Notes: generated from the sequence alone by a model not told the origin. A stretch of 64,000 bases of DNA from Parelaphostrongylus tenuis (GCA_019055375.1 JAHQIW010006189.1:1-64000), one strand, 5' to 3'; numbered from the stretch's first letter, positions 42,617 through 57,321 are shown. A program made the numbers and translations.

Positions 42617-45031
42617 CCACCTTTCCTCAGCCGTTCTATAGACAACAAGACCCCGACGAGGAGGTTGATAGAAAATTCCGGAAATTTGCGGACGAGACTT
42701 TTAGAACTTTCATTCACTATCGCACGAAAAGATTTCAATCGAACCTCACCGAACTACAAAAGCGTGGTATGAAAGAGTTTCGAGAGTTGATAAGGGAAGG
42801 CAGGACCTCGACAGTTCGATATCGCAATAACGAACAAGCATCTCTAAGATGCCTTGCTTTACCGATGATTAACCGATTGCTGCTGTAAAGGAATTCAAAA
42901 GGTAAACCGCAAATTAACCAGTGAGTGAGTCCGTACGGAAAAAGCGGCAGACTCAAGACCGTCTATCATTTCTCAATTAAAAATCCAGTTACCAACATGT
43001 CCTGTCTTATACTCACTTATAAAAACACATAAGTTAGTATCCACTGATGATCTAATGTCTAACGATCCAACTATATTCAAGGTTAGACCCATCATCAGCT
43101 GTGCAGGCGGACCGACGGATAGGATAGCATGGTTCTTAACATTAATAACATCCCAGTTGCTAGGACACATTCCAGCCCATCTGACGAACACTCAGATGTC
43201 CTGGATCGTCTACGTAACGCGAACCCGAACAACGCGCACGTAATGGAGTCATTCGACGTCACTGCTTTATGTACCAACGTCTCGAATTACTCCGCATTGC
43301 AAGCCACACATGAGTTTCTGATGCAATACCAGGGAGCTGTAAACATGTATGGCTTGACGATTGAGCAGTTCATGATCCTACTAAAAGAGTGCCTGAACTG
43401 CTCAATCTTCAGATTGTCCGGGAATTATTACGCTCAAACCAGAGGGCTGGCAATGGAACAGCGACTGGCACCTAGCCTGGCCATTGCCTTTATGTCTAAA
43501 GTGGAAGCACCAGTGATCGATCTCCGGCCATTACTCTACTGTAGGCATATCAATGACTGTTTGGTTATCTGTTCCACCCAAGAGGAGCTAGATGATTGCT
43601 TTAGAATGTTGAATGGACAGTCAGAGTATAAAAATTTCACCCGTGAGATACCAGAAGATCATTAGTTTCCTTTCTTGAACGTGCAAATAAGCTTAAGCGA
43701 AAGCGGCTACATCCCAAAGTGGTACCGAAAGCCAAGTAGTAAGAATATCCTGGTTCACTATCTCTCTTCTCATCCCTCACATACGAAAAGGCGCTAGTAA
43801 AGAACATGTTTCGAACAGCAGCCAACGTATGTACTGGAGAGGAGCAGAGAATAGAAACCGTGAAATTGGATCGGGAATTAGCCACTTCTAATGGATACGA
43901 ATTTGTAACCCCTCGGCTTAGATTTAGAGGAAATAATGCGCCCCCGAACGGAAAGTCTAATGAAAGGAAGGTCCCGTTTATGCTCCCGTCCTTTTCAAAT
44001 GAGATTAGTACAGCTATAAAACGCTGTTTGAAAAGAGCAAGTTAGAGCAATCGGTGACTATTATTGAAAAAACCACTGAATACTCTAAGACGACAATTAG
44101 TTCGTAACCGCTTATATGACCGTCTCTGTATAATAAAAGATTGTAAAATATGTCTCAACGGCAAAGACGGTGATTGCATGAGCGTAGGCGCACTCTACCT
44201 AATCTCTTGCAAAGCGTGTGGTCATAGATATATTGGCGAAACGGGTAGGCCGCTCCATTCATGCATAGAAGAACACCTAGCTGACAAGCGTCTTAATAGA
44301 CGGAACACCCCGCTAGGCAAGCATAGAGCACAGAAGCACGACGGAGCTGATTTTGAAATCGAAGTCACCATCCTTGCGCAGGAGCAAAAAACATCAGCGC
44401 GAAAAATCTTGGAAGCGTTTTGATTTAATACAACCAATCCAACCATAAACCGCGGGGATGAATGCCTCGTAAACACTCGTGATAAAGGATAAAAAAGTTC
44501 TCGGCGTTGATCAATCCCTGAGGAATGCGCCATGCATTCGACTTCAATTTTTAACTTTGTTTGAGGTGATTGAATGCATATCTGGCCTATACAATGACTC
44601 GCGGTGGCCTGCCGCTGAACCGAGTCAGTGCTGCTTATGCTTATGCTTATGAACACTCGTGATATAAGCCGGTATATAAGACTGTTGTTTTGATTGGTAG
44701 GGTGCATTACGGGCCTATGTGTCTCTCCTTCCGGTGATCTTCACTTGGACCATCCAGTAGAACACATATAAAAAGCGGTGAGTATGTTGAGTGTTGATTT
44801 TGTACTTGATGCGATTGAAATCTAGGTCTGGTGATTTTTAGTAAAGAAGTAATGCATGTGTTTGACTGATTGGATTGCAAACATTTTGACCTTTCCAGGT
44901 TCTGAAGAAGGCGAAATGCCGAAACGTCAGTTGTCGAATAAAGTTCATTGTAACACCTCACGTCTTGCTCAAAGAAGAAAATCTGATATTATATTGAAGC
45001 ATGCCGAGGTTAATAGACAGTCGGTCTTGGG
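42617..45031 (+). pseudogene. Decayed Penelope-like element (right arm)
   Basis: Mirror of 31395-33810. The RT frame 43129-43665 carries motifs A to C with ND for DD, and the GIY-YIG frame is 44064-44423. One base present in the left arm near 32770 is missing here near 43664, shifting the thumb frame differently. The SINE at 44485-44651, with duplications AACACTCGTGATA at 44472-44484 and 44652-44664, is the mirror of 31775-31941. Confidence 0.85.
44485..44651 (-). mobile_element. 5'-truncated SINE (right arm)
   Basis: Mirror of 31775-31941, with identical target duplications and CTTATG units. Confidence 0.82.
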
Positions 45032-45587
45032 AACTAGAAGTAATAGTGTCAAAATTGAACAGCAAATTCTACTCCCCATATGTTTTTACAAATATCGCTA
45101 TAACGTCGTGCAAAATCCACTTCAAGTATAGTGCAAAAACAGTACCTTTTACATAGCAAAGCAGAGGTCTTTGGGCGAATGGAGGTACATGCATTCTTAT
45201 AATTACATAGCTTTGGTGGCTAAAAGGAAATCTACAAGACAAAAACTACAAAGCAATCAATTTTCATGTTCAGTTTTCCGACCTCAGATACTGATTCAAT
45301 TTGTGCGCCAAGTTGCTAAATTCATCAATATATCCTCGCATTATAACATTCGGAAGAAAGGTGGATAACTGTCTTATTCTCTAAAAAAAAGATGGGTTAA
45401 CCATGTATAATGCTCGTGCGTGAGCAGGAAGCGCACGAAGGTCCGAACTGGCTGGAGCGTGAAATCACAGTTACCATGCAGCCGCACCTCAGCACTAACT
45501 ACTAGGTGTAAAATTATGACTCGTTCGTTTGATTATTCGTGGGTGTAATTATAGTAAATATAAAGGTATGCAAATTCACTTTTTTGT

Positions 45588-45900
45588 TAAGGATATGCAT
45601 ATTTTGAGCCATAGGTCTAGTGCTATATAGGCGCCTATTTCGTCCTATTGGGACTCATCAGTAGCACCCTCCCTCGGTAATAACATCATCCTACTTTGGG
45701 TGCTTAATTTTACTCGGCGTCGGTTCCTTTGGAGGATTGTTTCACCTCAAGGGATCGACGGAACCGAGGGAGGGTGCTACTGATGAGTCCCAATAGGACG
45801 AAATAGGCGCCTATATAGCACTAGACCTATGGCTCAAAATATGCATATCCTTATCAGATTAAATCATTTTGAGCGGGTCTGTAAAAAAGCAGTCGATAGC
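45588..45900. mobile_element. Hammerhead foldback element, perfect inverted repeats (right arm)
   Basis: Mirror of 30525-30837. Inverted repeats are 45588-45678 and 45763-45853. Hammerheads are at 45618-45669 (minus) and 45772-45823 (plus), both with intact cores. The tail lies at about 45865-45900. Confidence 0.85.
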
Positions 45901-46069
45901 AGAAGTATAGTTCACTTTTTTGTCTGAAAAAGCGTTAAAAACTCCATTTACTTATATATCGTCCATAGCAAAATACTTTATATGTTGGTTACCATAGAAT
46001 TTTGGAGATGACGAATTATGTACCCGAAAAACGCCATTTGCGGAAAGCTTTACTTGTCATGTTTGATTA

Positions 46070-46586
46070 TTAAAAAACTGCCACCGATGAAAAAGAAAAC
46101 TTTTTTGCATCGCATAATGATCGGAGACGGAAACTGAATTTGTCTCTACTATGCAAAGTGTGAACGATCACGGACCGACTCTGGACAGGCAGCAAAATCG
46201 ACTGCAAATGGATAATCACGGAAAGGTTTTGTTGTGCATTTGGTGGGATCAGAAAGGCGACCTCTTTTACGAGCTTTTGAAGTACGGTGAAACATTTAAT
46301 ACAGTACTTTATCAGCAACAATTAACCAATTGAACCATGAATCGCAAATCTACGACCGTGATTGACCGTAAGGCATAACAAAGTGATTTTACTGCGTAAT
46401 AACGACCTACTTCATGTTGTAAAATCGACCGAAAATGTCATAAGAGCTGAGGTGAGAAGTTTTGCGAAAGTTTTACTTTACTCGCCTGACTCTCCCGTCA
46501 TTGTATCGTCTAATTACAACTTGGAATCCAAATTTAATTACAAGTTAGCACGTTTTGGAAAATTTTACCAAATTTTACCAATCTAA
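46070..46586 (+). pseudogene. mariner transposase remnant (right arm)
   Basis: Mirror of 29839-30355 (WWDQKG block at 46151-46333; YSPD block at 46362-46586). Confidence 0.72.
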
Positions 46587-46978
46587 CATACCAAATTTTT
46601 CATCGATTGCATTCACAAAGTTCCTAAAAATTGAGGAAATGTTAGTGATGAAAATATATCTGAATTTTTATTTTTCAGAACTTTTTGTACTGACTAAATT
46701 TTTGAACAGGTAAAAAACCGGCGGAGTCATATTTATACACATGAATAGCAAAAATGACAAGAAAGAAAAATATCTTCTACAATTTACATTAGTTTTAAGT
46801 GCATGCATTACATCAGTCTTGTCTATTAGTGGTGGCCGTCCTTTTCAAACAGACTCTCGTGCCAGAGTGGATTCCTATCTTATGATAATCCAATGAATAT
46901 CAATTCACAGTGTCCGACTTGAGTTGATTTTCAATCGAACGTTATGGGAGTATTATCCATTTCCAAATCCAAATCAAC

Positions 46979-47259
46979 ATAAAATTATAGAGCTCTTAGC
47001 GTTAATCAATCCCTGAGGGATGCATCTTGCATCGACTTCTTCAAGCACTGTTGGAAATGACTAAATGCATTTCTGATCTTTCCAATCACTCGCAGTGGCC
47101 TACCGGTCTGAAGGATTGATTTCACTGTCTTTTCAGAGAAGTTTGGTACCAATTAATTGAACCTAAAGGAATGCGGAGCTTGGTGAGCTGTAGGCGCGGG
47201 ATCGAATTATTAACCGCATGTTGGTGACAGAGCACCTCTGACCACTCCGCCGAGCGCAT
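46979..47259 (-). mobile_element. tRNA-headed SINE (right arm)
   Basis: Mirror of 29165-29445. Confidence 0.72.
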
Positions 47260-48138
47260 TCATATCAAAATAACATGTCACACTACAGATTAAATTTTGT
47301 TAACTCAACAAGAAGTCCTGGATCTACAAAACTTTGTCTGCAATATAAAAGCTACCCTGTTGTGCTAGATGTGACCCTGATTTTCTGCAGTGCACCAAAT
47401 CAATTATGAGCATATTTTCTGCCAAGATTTGGATTTCGAAATAACAGAGATCGCTAGAGTATGCGGTATTCCTTCGACTGCAGCACAATTATTTCTCAAA
47501 CGTGACATGCCATGACTGCTGAGATTTCCTTCTAAGACTCGTTTTGAAACAATAGATCGTGCTATCACTTGTATTGCTCAAGCCGATTACTTATTCGCGT
47601 ATCAACGCTTTAAATATTACAATTACAGGAAATTTATCAGCAGCCGATGAAACGTCGGCTTCGGTGTCCAAGTGCTGAGTATTTACAACAATTAAACCTA
47701 ACCCTTGAGTTCCAAGTGACGCTTTATGCGCCGTATTTGGCTTCGTTTCTGAACAGCCTTTTTCAGTGAACAGTAGCAATGAAAGGTAATTTCATCTCGC
47801 TTTCAGGGTGGTTAGTCTGTCGTTTAAACTTTACAGCGAATTTTGATTCGAGTAAAGTTTTGATAACGATCATCGTCACGAAAAGACGATATGTTAGCGA
47901 AAATGCCTCTTCAAAGATATTATAATGTTAAATACACCCATACATTCTGAGAATCCGCATTTTCTATCAAAAAGACGAGATTCTTGAAAAGTAAGCATAT
48001 TTCCTATTCATATTCTCTCTTCTTTTGAGAGAGACTGGCAAGCGACTCGTGAGTACCCAGCCACTACGTTCAGAGTCTGGTAAGCTCTATACGTTGGATA
48101 TCAAAATGACAAAATTAGTAACAAATTAGGTCTCATTC

Positions 48139-51019
48139 CTCTGACCGCGAAAGAGCCCCTGGTACGGCAGCGCCAGATAGGACGAGTACGGAGAGGCTGC
48201 TAAAATCTCAGGGCCGAACTAGGCTGCCAAGATCGAAGCGGACTAAAATGACGATCTGTACCTACAACGCAAGAACCCTTGTTCACAAATCCGCTGTAGA
48301 AGATCTATTGATTCAAGCAAGAAGGATAAGGTACGACGTCATTGGCCTGGCTGAGACGAGAAGACTCCATCCTTTCCACGCTGTTTATGACACCGGAGAA
48401 GAACTGTTTCTCGGAACATGCGATAGCAGAGGTGTCGGCGGCGTTGGCCTCTTCGTCTAATCGGCTATGACCGTGAACTTCAATTTATTTGTACAACTAG
48501 CAATCTGTATCGGACGATTAAGGATGAAACGATGTGGTCCAGTGCCGGCTTTGACGATTTCCGTTGCTTACGCACCAACATCAAGCTATGACGAAGACGA
48601 AACTGAAGCGTTCTAAATGGATCTCGAAAAATTTCTGAGAGAAGATCATACATTCTTCAGGGTCATTGTCGGAGATTTAGATGCAAAAATTGGATTTAGA
48701 GGAACGTCTAAAGAACGTCACATTGGGACCCACGGACTAGAGTGGAACGAACAGCATGAGAGGCTACCTGAGTTTATTATGACGACGCAAGCCATCCATG
48801 GTAACTCACAATTCCACAATCCTCACTCTTAGCGATGGACGTGGGAATCTCCCAATGGATAATAGCATAACGAAATAGATTTCATCTTAGTAAATCGAAG
48901 CTTTTGCCTGAGTGATGCCGCTGTTGTCTCTAAGGTTCACACGGGATGAGATCATCGCCTCCTTCACGCATCGTTTCGTTTTTCGCGAAAAGAAGAGAAA
49001 GCAGCTAATTTCAAACAACGATTTCCCAGAGCTGCCATAAACTGGAATGTATTAAAACCATTGATCGGCTCCTGGGAAGGTACCGCTGTCGACAACATTG
49101 ACGATGATTACGATCGACTCGTTGAATATCTTCACGTTAGCGCTACGAAAGCCGATAGCCCTAAGGTCACGAAGAGACGCTTGTCTCCGCAGACACTCGA
49201 GCTTATACGTCAACATGGAATAGCGGGAGCTACAGGCAACCAAAACCTTACGTCCGATCTTGAGAGACGCTGAAGAGAGGCGATAAAAGAAGACCTCAAA
49301 TAGAGACAAGCAGCAGTCATAGCAGAAGCTGCAGAGGCTGGGAAGAGCATTTGCAATGTCCAGCAATGCTTCGTCAATAACAAGACCAACTTGATTGCAC
49401 TCCAATGACCTGACGGAACACTCACATCTTGCAGAAGGGCAATGGAGAAAATCCTCCACCACTACTCCTCGGATCTCTTCCTTAGCCATGTCCTTTTACT
49501 GCCATAGAAACTGAAGGAAGACGAATATTTTACGGCTCCACCGGTCCTCCCTTCCAGAATACCGACATGCTATATCGTCGGTGTAGAACATAACAGCACC
49601 CAGTCTATACAGGATTAGACCAGAACACCTGAAAAATCTTTCACCAGTTCTCATAGACACCCTGGCTCGACTCTTCACTCGCTACCTGTCAGAACGCAAG
49701 GTTCCCATTCAGAACCAGCATGACCGTACTGTTGTTCAAAAAGGGAGACATTCACGACATGGGCAATTATCGTCAAATCAGCTTACTGGACCAGGGACAG
49801 CCATGCCAACAAGCAGGGTTCCGAAAAGGGATTAGCACCATAGACCACATCCACACGATCACAAGACTCATTGAAGTTTCACGAGAGTACAAACAACCAC
49901 TCTGTCTCACTTTCATTGATCTGAAGAAAGCCTTTGATTCAGTGGAAACAGAAGCGGTTATAGAGGCTCTGGATAACCGGGGCGTCCCTACTTGGTACAT
50001 AATGATACTTTGTGAGCTTTATTAAGATTTCTCGACCAAAATATCTCCATTCTACAACAACATCGCCATTGGCGTAAGAAGAGGGGTTCGACAAGGCGAT
50101 ACAATTTTGCCAAAAATATTCACTGCCATCCTACAAAGCGTCATGCGAGCATCAAAATGGGACGATATGGGAGTGAAAATTGACGGTTGACAATCAAACC
50201 ATCTTCGCATTGCCGACGATATCGTCCTCATAACACCAAACATCAGCCAAGTGGAACGAATCATGACCGATTTCGATAATGCCTGTGGAAAGATTGGTCT
50301 TCAACTAAATCTAACGAAAACGATGTTCATGAGGAAAGGGTGGGTTTCGAATGCCCCATTCACGCTCAACGGAACGACAACCTCCGAATGCGCCAGTTAC
50401 GTTTATCTAGGTCGTGAAATCAACATGATGAACGACCTGGCTCCAGAGTTGAGCAGGAGAAAACGAGCGGCATGGGGAACGTTTAAGAGCATCGAAGATG
50501 TAGTGAAGAGGACAAAGAACATACGACTCCGTGCCCACCTTTTCGACTCGACAATTATTCCTGCCCTGACGTATGCAGCAGAAACCTGGTCGCTGCGTAA
50601 GCAGGATGAAAGATCACTTGGAGTTATCGAACGCGCAGTCGAAAGGTCGATGCTAGGAGTATCCCGTATTTCGCAAATGAGAGAAAGGATCCGAAGTTAC
50701 AACCTACGTCAACGATCGAAAATCAGAGACGCCGTTCTACACGCCAGGATATCGAAAATAAGGTGGGCCGGACACGTGATGCGCTTCAACGACAACCGAT
50801 GGACGAGAGCCGTTACCGACTGGATTCCTCGGGACGTCAAGCGCTCTATAGGAAGACCACTGACCCGTTGGTCCGATTTCTTCACGAAAGAGATGGAAGA
50901 AAGATATGATGCTCTGCGAATCCCTAGAGCGAGGAGGACCCACTGGGCTACTCTTGCACGCGACAGGGAAAAATGGAAGAGTTGCTGGTAATCAGCGGGA
51001 CGACAGGTGATACAGGTAA
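48139..51019 (+). mobile_element. Degenerate RTE-type retrotransposon (right arm)
   Basis: Mirror of 25406-28285. Endonuclease start at 48248, RT frames 49720-50025 (ends TAA 50023-50025) and 50251-50991, with a TGA at 50188-50190 between them. The finger-region deletion lies near 49780-49790. One G near 49562 differs from the left arm. Confidence 0.86.
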
Positions 51020-51705
51020 TGGTTTGTGATCTCACTACTCACTGAGCAGCATGAGAGGTCCGCACCTTATCATTGTTGGTAAGAGCCCTTATTGGTCGTC
51101 GGAGCGTGTCACAGCTACTCCAGCGAGCGTAAAAAACAAGAAATGTATTAGACTGTCACCATGTTATCGGTGTTTTCACTGCTTTCGGTAAATGATCAAC
51201 TATGGTAGACTACCGTGCCTGTCGTGTCTATCGGGTCCACTGGCTCACTCTTAGTTAAGTTCCGGTTTGAACAGCGAACTGCCTAATCAACCCTGGTAAG
51301 AAAATGAATTACCGTAGAAATCGTGAAGTATCAGGGTATGACGAAAATGATCAAGGTTTTGCTTGATCAAGGTTTTTTCTTCCTTTGTTGAGACCTTTTG
51401 AACCTCTTATATCACTTTGATGGAACAAGATCTTTTCTCCTCGTCCATATGCTTTTGGTTTAGTCATACATGTCTTCTGTAGAGAAAAACGCTGGCTTAC
51501 GACGCAATCATATTGGATTTGTATTCAATCAAATATATTGCATTTTACAAAGGAGATCACGACAAAGATCTTTAGTTCTCATCTTCCCTAGTTTTATACA
51601 AATCCCAGGAGTCGTCAATGAGTAATTATAAAAAATGATGATGCAGGCTGTATGTAATACTAGTTCATCAATATAACTCTCACTAAAGCTATGATTATGT
51701 CAATC

Positions 51706-51929
51706 ATTCGCTAACTTACAATTATTTGGAGCTGATGTATATAAGAAAATATGGAGGACTTATGGATAGTGGAAGAATTCCGAGCGTGGACGGGCAATCG
51801 TGCTTGAGTGAAAGGCTTGGAACACCGGCACGATGCAAACTATTGGTCAGTAATATGTGCCTCCAAAGAACTATTCTCGGTATTTTTTCCCTATCCGCCA
51901 TAGCTCGTGAAGCTTTAAAGAAAGATTAG
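51706..51929 (+). repeat. Diverged pol III-box repeat (right arm)
   Basis: Mirror of 24497-24720. Confidence 0.42.
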
Positions 51930-51979
51930 TTTTCTAGGCTTTTTTCTCATTTTCAAAACTTCTTAGTGCGTTCTTACAG

Positions 51980-52551
51980 CTAAAGAAACACGGTGTGCAT
52001 CTCCAGAAAAAGACGTGCCTAACTAAAATATACAGAAAGAATAGACATGGGTTGCCAACGGAGCTCATGAGGCAGAAAGTAAACAATGAGCATTGGTTTG
52101 CCGTGCAGGATAAAAGCGTCGTAACGGTGCTTAGGATCATCGACAAGAAAAAATGACACTCATCACCACAACGCACTGCTTTTTACTTAACACTATCCAA
52201 TATCACATTTTAGGTATTTTCGCCCGATCTTCCATTTGGTCACTGGCCTATGCTGAACGCTTGAGCGGTCTATAAAGAGCGCGTGAGGAACATGACGTAT
52301 ACGGACTTCAAGATAAAGGTCTATAGCAGCTAGCTACCACCAGAAATAGCTCTTCAGCCGGCAACAAACCGCGTTTTGGTGACGACAGAAGAGCATGGCG
52401 TTGCACGGAATGTCACCGAAAGATGGCAGTGGAACAAAATCTCGTAAGTGCTCGACAAAAAACTAAACGATCACATACAAGGCGCAGTCTATGTAAGAAT
52501 TTTCTTTGCTCAGAATGTTTCAATTTCACCGATCCAAATAGTGGTCGCTAG
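51980..52551 (+). pseudogene. piggyBac-like remnant (right arm)
   Basis: Mirror of 23875-24446. The first fragment follows a CTTACAG acceptor-like site at 51973-51979 and ends TGA 52154-52156. The cysteine-rich fragment runs to TAG 52549-52551, with a GTAAGT sequence inside it at 52444. Confidence 0.5.
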
Positions 52552-53629
52552 CATCCTAAGCTTTCGAAATAAGAATTGTATAGTATATTTCAAATTGTCA
52601 TGATGTATATTGTTTATGTAACAATGAATTGATTTTCTGGAATGAGTTAATTGTTGATTGTAAAATATATGATTTCTTGGGCAATTTTTGCCATGAGATG
52701 TTGATTTTATGAGTTGCTGTTTGTCGCATAGATATTCATAGTAAAAGGCTGATGTAAAGCAAAAGGCTCGGCGTGATGCAAACTATTGGTCAGAACTAGG
52801 TGCCCCCAAAAAAATATTCACTGCAATGATGAACGCGGCTTTTCGTACACTTACTTCAACTACATAATACAATAACTTCCACATAGACCTCTATCAGAGA
52901 TATTTAGTTGTAGGACCTATGCTTTTGAGTTACGTTCTTGCAAGTGAAGCAATAGATATACAGAATAAGGGTTGGAATTTTGATTTTTTATCAAGGATCA
53001 GGTACTACCTCTGGAAAATGGAGGATTTTATGACAAGATATCGCTCTTTATATCGAAAAATCTTAATGAAATGGTCGTCCGTGATATTCTTTTCTTTATG
53101 TAACTATAAGACATCTCAGACGTATAAAATTTTTCCATAATTACCAACGAACCACCTACGACGTCCAAGCGGCGGGGTATCATGTTAGGTGTAAAAATTA
53201 ATTTTCTTTTTGCTCTTACGACGTTCTATGATAGCCCTCAAAAAACCAATTACATCCTCTAAATTCTCAAGATTTAGGCTATCTAATCATTAGTGAAATT
53301 ACAGTGATGAGCCATATCGAAGCCCCAGCTGAGCAAATGAAGAAAATTGAATGTGAAACATACTATTATTTTTGTTGCTGAAGCGGAATAAAAATTCTCA
53401 TTTCAAAACTGAACAGATTGTTGAAATTGCAGAGGCTTAGGCTTTCGAATGATTAGCATACGTCTTAGAAAAAATTTTTATGCAGCGAGAAGGGCCTTCA
53501 AACAATCGGATACCTCAGCTGCTTTACGTCGTCCCTTAGGGATTGAATTTATTTATCCTCATCAAAGTTTATGAACTTGCGTGAGGAACTCGGCTATCTG
53601 TGGTACAAAAACAATCTTCTACTCATTAC

Positions 53630-53720
53630 CTTGACCTGCGGGCACCACTTCGCATCCCAGCGCTGTCGAGATCATGGCTATCAGCGAAATCATCAAGGAA
53701 TTGACCGCAATTTGCGCAGT
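53630..53720 (-). pseudogene. Orphan secreted-family exon 1 (right arm)
   Basis: Mirror of 22706-22796, with the same lost start codon and intact donor. Confidence 0.68.
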
Positions 53721-54995
53721 AATTGCAAAAAATTTCTTATCGCTTCCGGAAATTTAAGCATATTTTGCACAATCAACTGAAAACAAAGTCTCCATTATTT
53801 TGATTAGATCATTCAGGAAGCAACAAACAATTTGGCACTGAGCACTTTGACATTTCTACAGGCTTGAGTGGCTCAACACTATCTCATTCCAAGGCAACAT
53901 TCTTTGAAACAAGTTTTGTAACAGATTTTGATATTTCGATGCACAAGAGAACCGCTCAGCCGAGATAAATCTATGTCAAATGCTGGAATAAAGAGCTACA
54001 TTGAGAAGAGGAACTAAACAGATATCTCAGTGAGCGAACCAACTTCTAAAAAGGGCATGTTCAATTTGGGTTACGCCCTCTGATTATCAATGCTGAGACA
54101 TAACATACCACTGTTCCTAGAAAAGAAACATTTACAATGGGCAAAACTTCTTACGTGCATTTTTGAGAGAAAAAGATATCGGACGAAAAAACCAAAACAC
54201 AGCTTTTGCTGCGAACCATTTTACAACAAAAATTTTCAATGCAGAACTTGCGCTTGTTAAGATTCGATGTTTTTATTGACGTCTTACATCTAGTACTAAT
54301 TAGCCAGAACAAGAACTACAGAATTTCATTAGGGTTTTCAGAAACAGGCGAAGTTCGAAAAGTCACAAGAAACAATCAATATGAAGAAGCAAAAGAGAAA
54401 CTGTGCTAGAATTGCCGGCAGGAAAACAATTGCATTAAGTCACGAAGTCCAGTAGTGAGGCACCGATTCTTTGCAGGATTGATAGTGTGTCAAAGCGGGA
54501 AAGAAAACAAATACTGCCTGACGTGACACTGAGCTGCGGTTTGCAACCTTTTAATAGTCTCCAAGTTTTGATAGAAATAAATGATTGTAGAACTCCGTCA
54601 ATTTTTGCAAATTCTCCACATTCTGCACATAAAACATAACTTGTTGTTGTACATTTCGTATAATAAAGCCTCATTTCATTTATGGATAGTCGCAAACTTC
54701 CAGTGCTTCATCGTATTTCAGCAGATGATGGAAAAGGACCACTGAAAACTCCGGAGTGCTGTTTTATTGTGGTATTTAATTAGTTCAACTTCATTTGTAA
54801 CTTAGATTGCTAAAGGTATGCAAAATGAACTAGCAGGTAGACATTCAACGATTTTTTACTCGTCATTATCCTTCTCATTACCATGGTGGGCCACTGTGTT
54901 GAGTCACAACCATATCTTGTTCAGGAGTGTTAACTCTTAATCTAGATCTCCATATATTCAAAGTGTTTTCTAAAACTAATCTTCAACGAAAACAC

Positions 54996-55273
54996 CGTTG
55001 GTTGTTGAATGGACAAAGCTCTCGAGGTTGATTAGTTCCGAGATATGTCAAGCATTCGTCTTCGATTTTCTTAATGTTGGGTCTCTACAGTGACACGTGG
55101 TGGCCTAAAGATGTATCAGGTCAGTGCTGTATATCCTGCAGACAATTCTAAACACTTATCTAGAAGGATGAAAGCTTTGGTGAGCCAGAAGCGCGAGAAA
55201 AAGGAGCGAAGTCGAATCAGAGATCTTGTTTACCATGCAGAGCAGCTCTAGTCACTGAACCCGATGCGCTCTT
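54996..55273 (-). mobile_element. tRNA-headed SINE, diverged (right arm)
   Basis: Mirror of 21150-21430, but near 55073-55079 it reads TTTTCTTAATGTTGGG where the left arm has extra bases. This is the largest difference between the arms. Confidence 0.62.
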
Positions 55274-55400
55274 CGTTGCTCGTCATATGAAAACAGTATT
55301 AAGCAGAAGATTGGCTGACCTCATGTTGTAGAATCAGTTGCTTGTACGGTCTGCTGGAAATGGTGCTTAATTGACCATTCATTAATATTCCAGCGGTTCT

Positions 55401-56481
55401 TTTCTGTTACGCAAAAGGGAATGAAGAATCGCAAGTTTCCTTAAACAAGAACTTTTCATAAGAGTGCCAATAATCGTTGGAAAGCTTAAATCTCTGGAGA
55501 CTGCTATACTGGCCTGCCTTTTTTGAAGACCTTTTTTATAGTTCCATAGCATTAAAAATGAAATTACGCTTTACAACCTCCGCGCACTTTTAGTTTTATC
55601 ACGCGAATAATTCGCAGCAACCACGGAAAGCATATGACCGTGTAGGGAAAACTTTGTTGTGTCAGATTCATGTGTTTTATTTTGACTTTCTTGACGAAGA
55701 AGAAAATCTCAAGTTTGGTAACAAAACTTTGTACGCCACATCGCGCCTGCATGGTCAATGAATCGCACATTATCTATCCATAACCATCACAGCTCCAACC
55801 AACAAACAAACACGGAATTTGTAAAACTTAGACCCATTTCTCCTGCTAGACTAGAGTGAAACGATTTTTTTCAGGAAAAAAGCACAGCGTTGGAATCGTC
55901 GAAACTTGCGCTATCAAGTACAATTCAAAGGAAGAGCTCCTTCTGGCGAGAAATATGAGTGTTAAAATACAAATCTTTTCTTCTTGTTACGACGCTGAAA
56001 TAAAGTTTTTATGCAGGGCAAACATATTTTTGACCCTTCAAGATTCAAGCTATCGAACGATTACTAGCAGCATCAGGAAGGAATATGTCGAGAGAGACAT
56101 TAGCGTGATAAGCTTGAAGAGCGTGAAAGTTTAATAGAATCTAATTTTATTTTGAGTGCTACAGGGTTATAAAATGGCCTTTGAAAGCACGAATGCGCGT
56201 AGCAGTTTACCGAGATTTAAGCTTTTGAATGATTACTAGCACTCTTATGAAGAGAGTTTTGCACAGCGGAAACTTCCGATTCTTTGTTTCCTCTCAAGCG
56301 GCAGCAAGAAAAGAACTCATCCGTCGTTTTGCATATTTCTTGTACAGAGCGACAGCGTGAGCGTGTTATTTTATAAACCCTCCAATCGAGAGTCTATAGT
56401 TCAGAAGTTTATAAGCTTTTACGTCTTCATGTGATCGAAATACCACTTGCAGTCGAAAAAAGAGAAAACTTTATTCTAGTT
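55401..56481. repeat. Decayed foldback and dispersed repeat fragments (right arm)
   Basis: Mirror of 19940-21020. Confidence 0.48.
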
Positions 56482-57075
56482 TCAACATGTTAGCGAAAAT
56501 ATTTGAGTCGGAACGTAATAAAGCTGTTTTATCTCTGTTGATGACAAATTGAAAATAGCCAGCGTTGTATAATGTGCTTCTTTGTTACGAGTTTTTATGA
56601 ACGCCGAACAGAGCTGAATAAGCAATTCCGTTTCGGAACAGTTCCGTGCACTAGTAGTCCCGTGTTGTAACAATTCCCGATACAAGAGTTATTTTTAAAA
56701 CTGAAATACTAAGAACAGCTTCGCTACAGCATTCTTCTTGCAGCTTGAGTGCAATCCTATATTAAGTCGACGAATCTCAGATAATTTACCCAGTGGGCTG
56801 TTTTATCGAAGACCAAGTTGACAAAATTGCTTCACAGCGCTATTTTAAATGGATTGCTGTATGAGCGTCAGGTGACCTCAGCGTGACTGGAGTTTATTGC
56901 AGAACGGCAACGTTGTGGAGAACTTTTAAATTCATTCGGTTATTCATCTACTCGATTTTTTCCATCGTGACGGCTCCGAAGAAGTTAGCGCTGTAGGAAG
57001 AACAATTATTGTGGACACCTGATTTGAATCATCGTGACTACAACAAAAGCGAGCTATAAGAATTTCTTACTTTAT

Positions 57076-57321
57076 TGCTTTTTAGAAAGGTATGATACCA
57101 TGAATAGGCATCTAAGAGAGTTGAGTGGTATGCAAAATATTCGACGCCAAGAGGGAGTCGAACCCTTCCTTTCACTTAAACAGGATCCTCGTGTTTCTGC
57201 TACATCAGCGAGATCACCGCTTTGCCACCATTCTTCCTTTGATATCAACAATCCTAGCCGTCTGCAAATAACGTTCAACGGGTTTGGTCGGGTAAGCATG
57301 TATCTCCGTAGCCAGTCTCAA
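57076..57321 (-). repeat. Pol III-box repeat with intact boxes (right arm)
   Basis: Mirror of 19100-19345. Boxes A and B are identical to the left copy. Confidence 0.58.
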
